Source of the DNA: an uncultured Ruminococcus sp.
Lineage (GTDB): Bacteria > Bacillota > Clostridia > Oscillospirales > Acutalibacteraceae
DNA: 5,494 nucleotides
Direction of reading: 5' to 3'
NCBI GenBank assembly: GCA_902773265.1
Contig: CACYDZ010000086.1
Coordinates: 1 to 5,494, forward strand
Shown here in pieces: positions 4,847-5,494 of this stretch (position 1 is the first letter of the stretch; the number at the start of each line of letters is the position of its first letter). The notes under the pieces were generated by a model that was given only the letters and a program-made list of their open reading frames with translations, did not search any database and was not told the DNA's origin. A program made the position numbers and the translations under genes.

Positions 4847-5494
4847 TTAAACTGAATTGGTATTATCTGAATTAATCTGGTTACTGTCCGGCATTTGTTG
4901 TACAGAATTATCATCAAAGTTCATTCTGCCACGCATACCGTTGTCTTTGAAATTGCTGTCCATATCGGGAGAGGTCATATTATCCATATCGCCACGCATA
5001 CCGCCCGGCATACCACCACCCATTCCCATACCGTTGGAACTGCCATAAATAATATCTGTCATTTCAACGGTTGTATCTGTACCGTTGGCGGTGAGCGTAT
5101 AATTACTGCCTTTCTTGATATCGGGTGTACTGACAACAACAGAATTATAAGTTTTACTCGGTGAGTAAGTAAGAATGATATTGCCTGAACTGTCTTTCAG
5201 CGTAATATCACCGCTTGTATTTGAAGATGAGGTATTTACCATAATGGAACCCTGTGTGGAATTACTGCCGAAATTCTGTGCCATTCCGCTTGCTCCCACT
5301 GCTACGAAAATACCGCCTGTAATCTGTGCATCGCCGTTATAGTCCAAAGCTCCGTTGCCGTTATTGGTGGGGCCGTCAACATAGGTTTCTCCTCCGCTGA
5401 CATAAAGATTACCGTTGGAATCCACTCCGTCACCGTCAGCATTGATAATAACTTTACCGCCTGAAATTTTGATATAGGCATTGTCATCACTGGC
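4847..5494 (-). CDS. Cthe_2159-like carbohydrate-binding protein, C-terminal part (partial)
   Basis: The frame is open from the window edge to TAA at 4849-4847, giving 215 visible residues with no internal stop. A GTG at 5425 could be read as a start, but the frame continues upstream as conserved domain sequence, so the gene extends beyond the window. Residues 1-150 match the Cthe_2159 (formerly DUF4353) carbohydrate-binding family: repeated SGG-x-V/T turns of a beta-helix, NADGDGVDSNGNLYVSGG around 18-35, GPTNNGNGALDY at 41-52, and the GMAQNF segment at 70-75. The founding Clostridium thermocellum protein binds cellulose and pectin and contains calcium. The visible C-terminus (155-201) is Gly/Met/Asp-rich, with ten Met. 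No sortase or S-layer anchor is seen in this part; a signal peptide would be outside the window. Probably a secreted or surface polysaccharide-binding or adhesion protein. Confidence 0.85.
   Translation of the reverse strand, partial: ASDDNAYIKISGGKVIINADGDGVDSNGNLYVSGGETYVDGPTNNGNGALDYNGDAQITGGIFVAVGASGMAQNFGSNSTQGSIMVNTSSSNTSGDITLKDSSGNIILTYSPSKTYNSVVVSTPDIKKGSNYTLTANGTDTTVEMTDIIYGSSNGMGMGGGMPGGMRGDMDNMTSPDMDSNFKDNGMRGRMNFDDNSVQQMPDSNQINSDNTNSV

Noticed and set aside
5302..5490. Minus-strand frame of 62 codons at the right edge
   Set aside because: It overlaps the Cthe_2159-like domain frame, which shows clear family motifs through the same bases.

Overview
The window looks like chromosomal DNA of a low- to mid-GC Gram-positive anaerobe, most likely a gut or rumen Clostridia (Ruminococcus/Oscillospiraceae type). 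This is inferred from strong purine-rich Shine-Dalgarno sites, consensus TTGACA/TATAAT promoter boxes, a Cthe_2159-type carbohydrate-binding protein, and GC-rich hairpin repeats of a style I associate with this group. No rRNA, tRNA, CRISPR array, transposase or integrase is visible.

Layout. (1) Positions 1-1648, + strand: the 3' end of a FrhB/FdhB-type (coenzyme F420 hydrogenase beta-subunit C-terminal domain) protein, followed 17 nt later by a complete GT4-type glycosyltransferase. This looks like the tail of a surface-polysaccharide operon. (2) Positions 1604-1799: an array of five hairpins, including repeat copy 1, which forms the last 14 codons and the stop of the glycosyltransferase. (3) Positions 1857-4418, - strand: a complete Cu+-exporting P1B-type ATPase (CopA) with one heavy-metal-associated (HMA) domain at each end. 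(4) Positions 4419-4846: a 428-bp intergenic region with the copA ribosome-binding site, a consensus promoter, two inverted-repeat structures, repeat copy 2 and the terminator of the next gene. (5) Positions 4847-5494, - strand: the C-terminal part of a Cthe_2159-like carbohydrate-binding surface protein with a Met/Gly-rich tail, cut by the window edge.

The most interesting signal lies inside copA. A strong Shine-Dalgarno (GGAGG) sits 8 nt before an in-frame ATG, exactly where the C-terminal HMA domain begins. The gene could therefore make both the full transporter and a free 72-residue CopZ-like copper chaperone by internal initiation. The second signal is a dispersed ~130-bp repeat that lies on both sides of copA in the same orientation. 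Its hairpin is preserved by paired changes in the two arms, and it has supplied the end of a neighbouring protein.

Functionally, the + strand genes belong to glycan synthesis. copA appears to be its own copper-detoxification transcription unit, with its own promoter and an upstream terminator. The last gene is a separate unit whose product probably binds polysaccharide at the cell surface.
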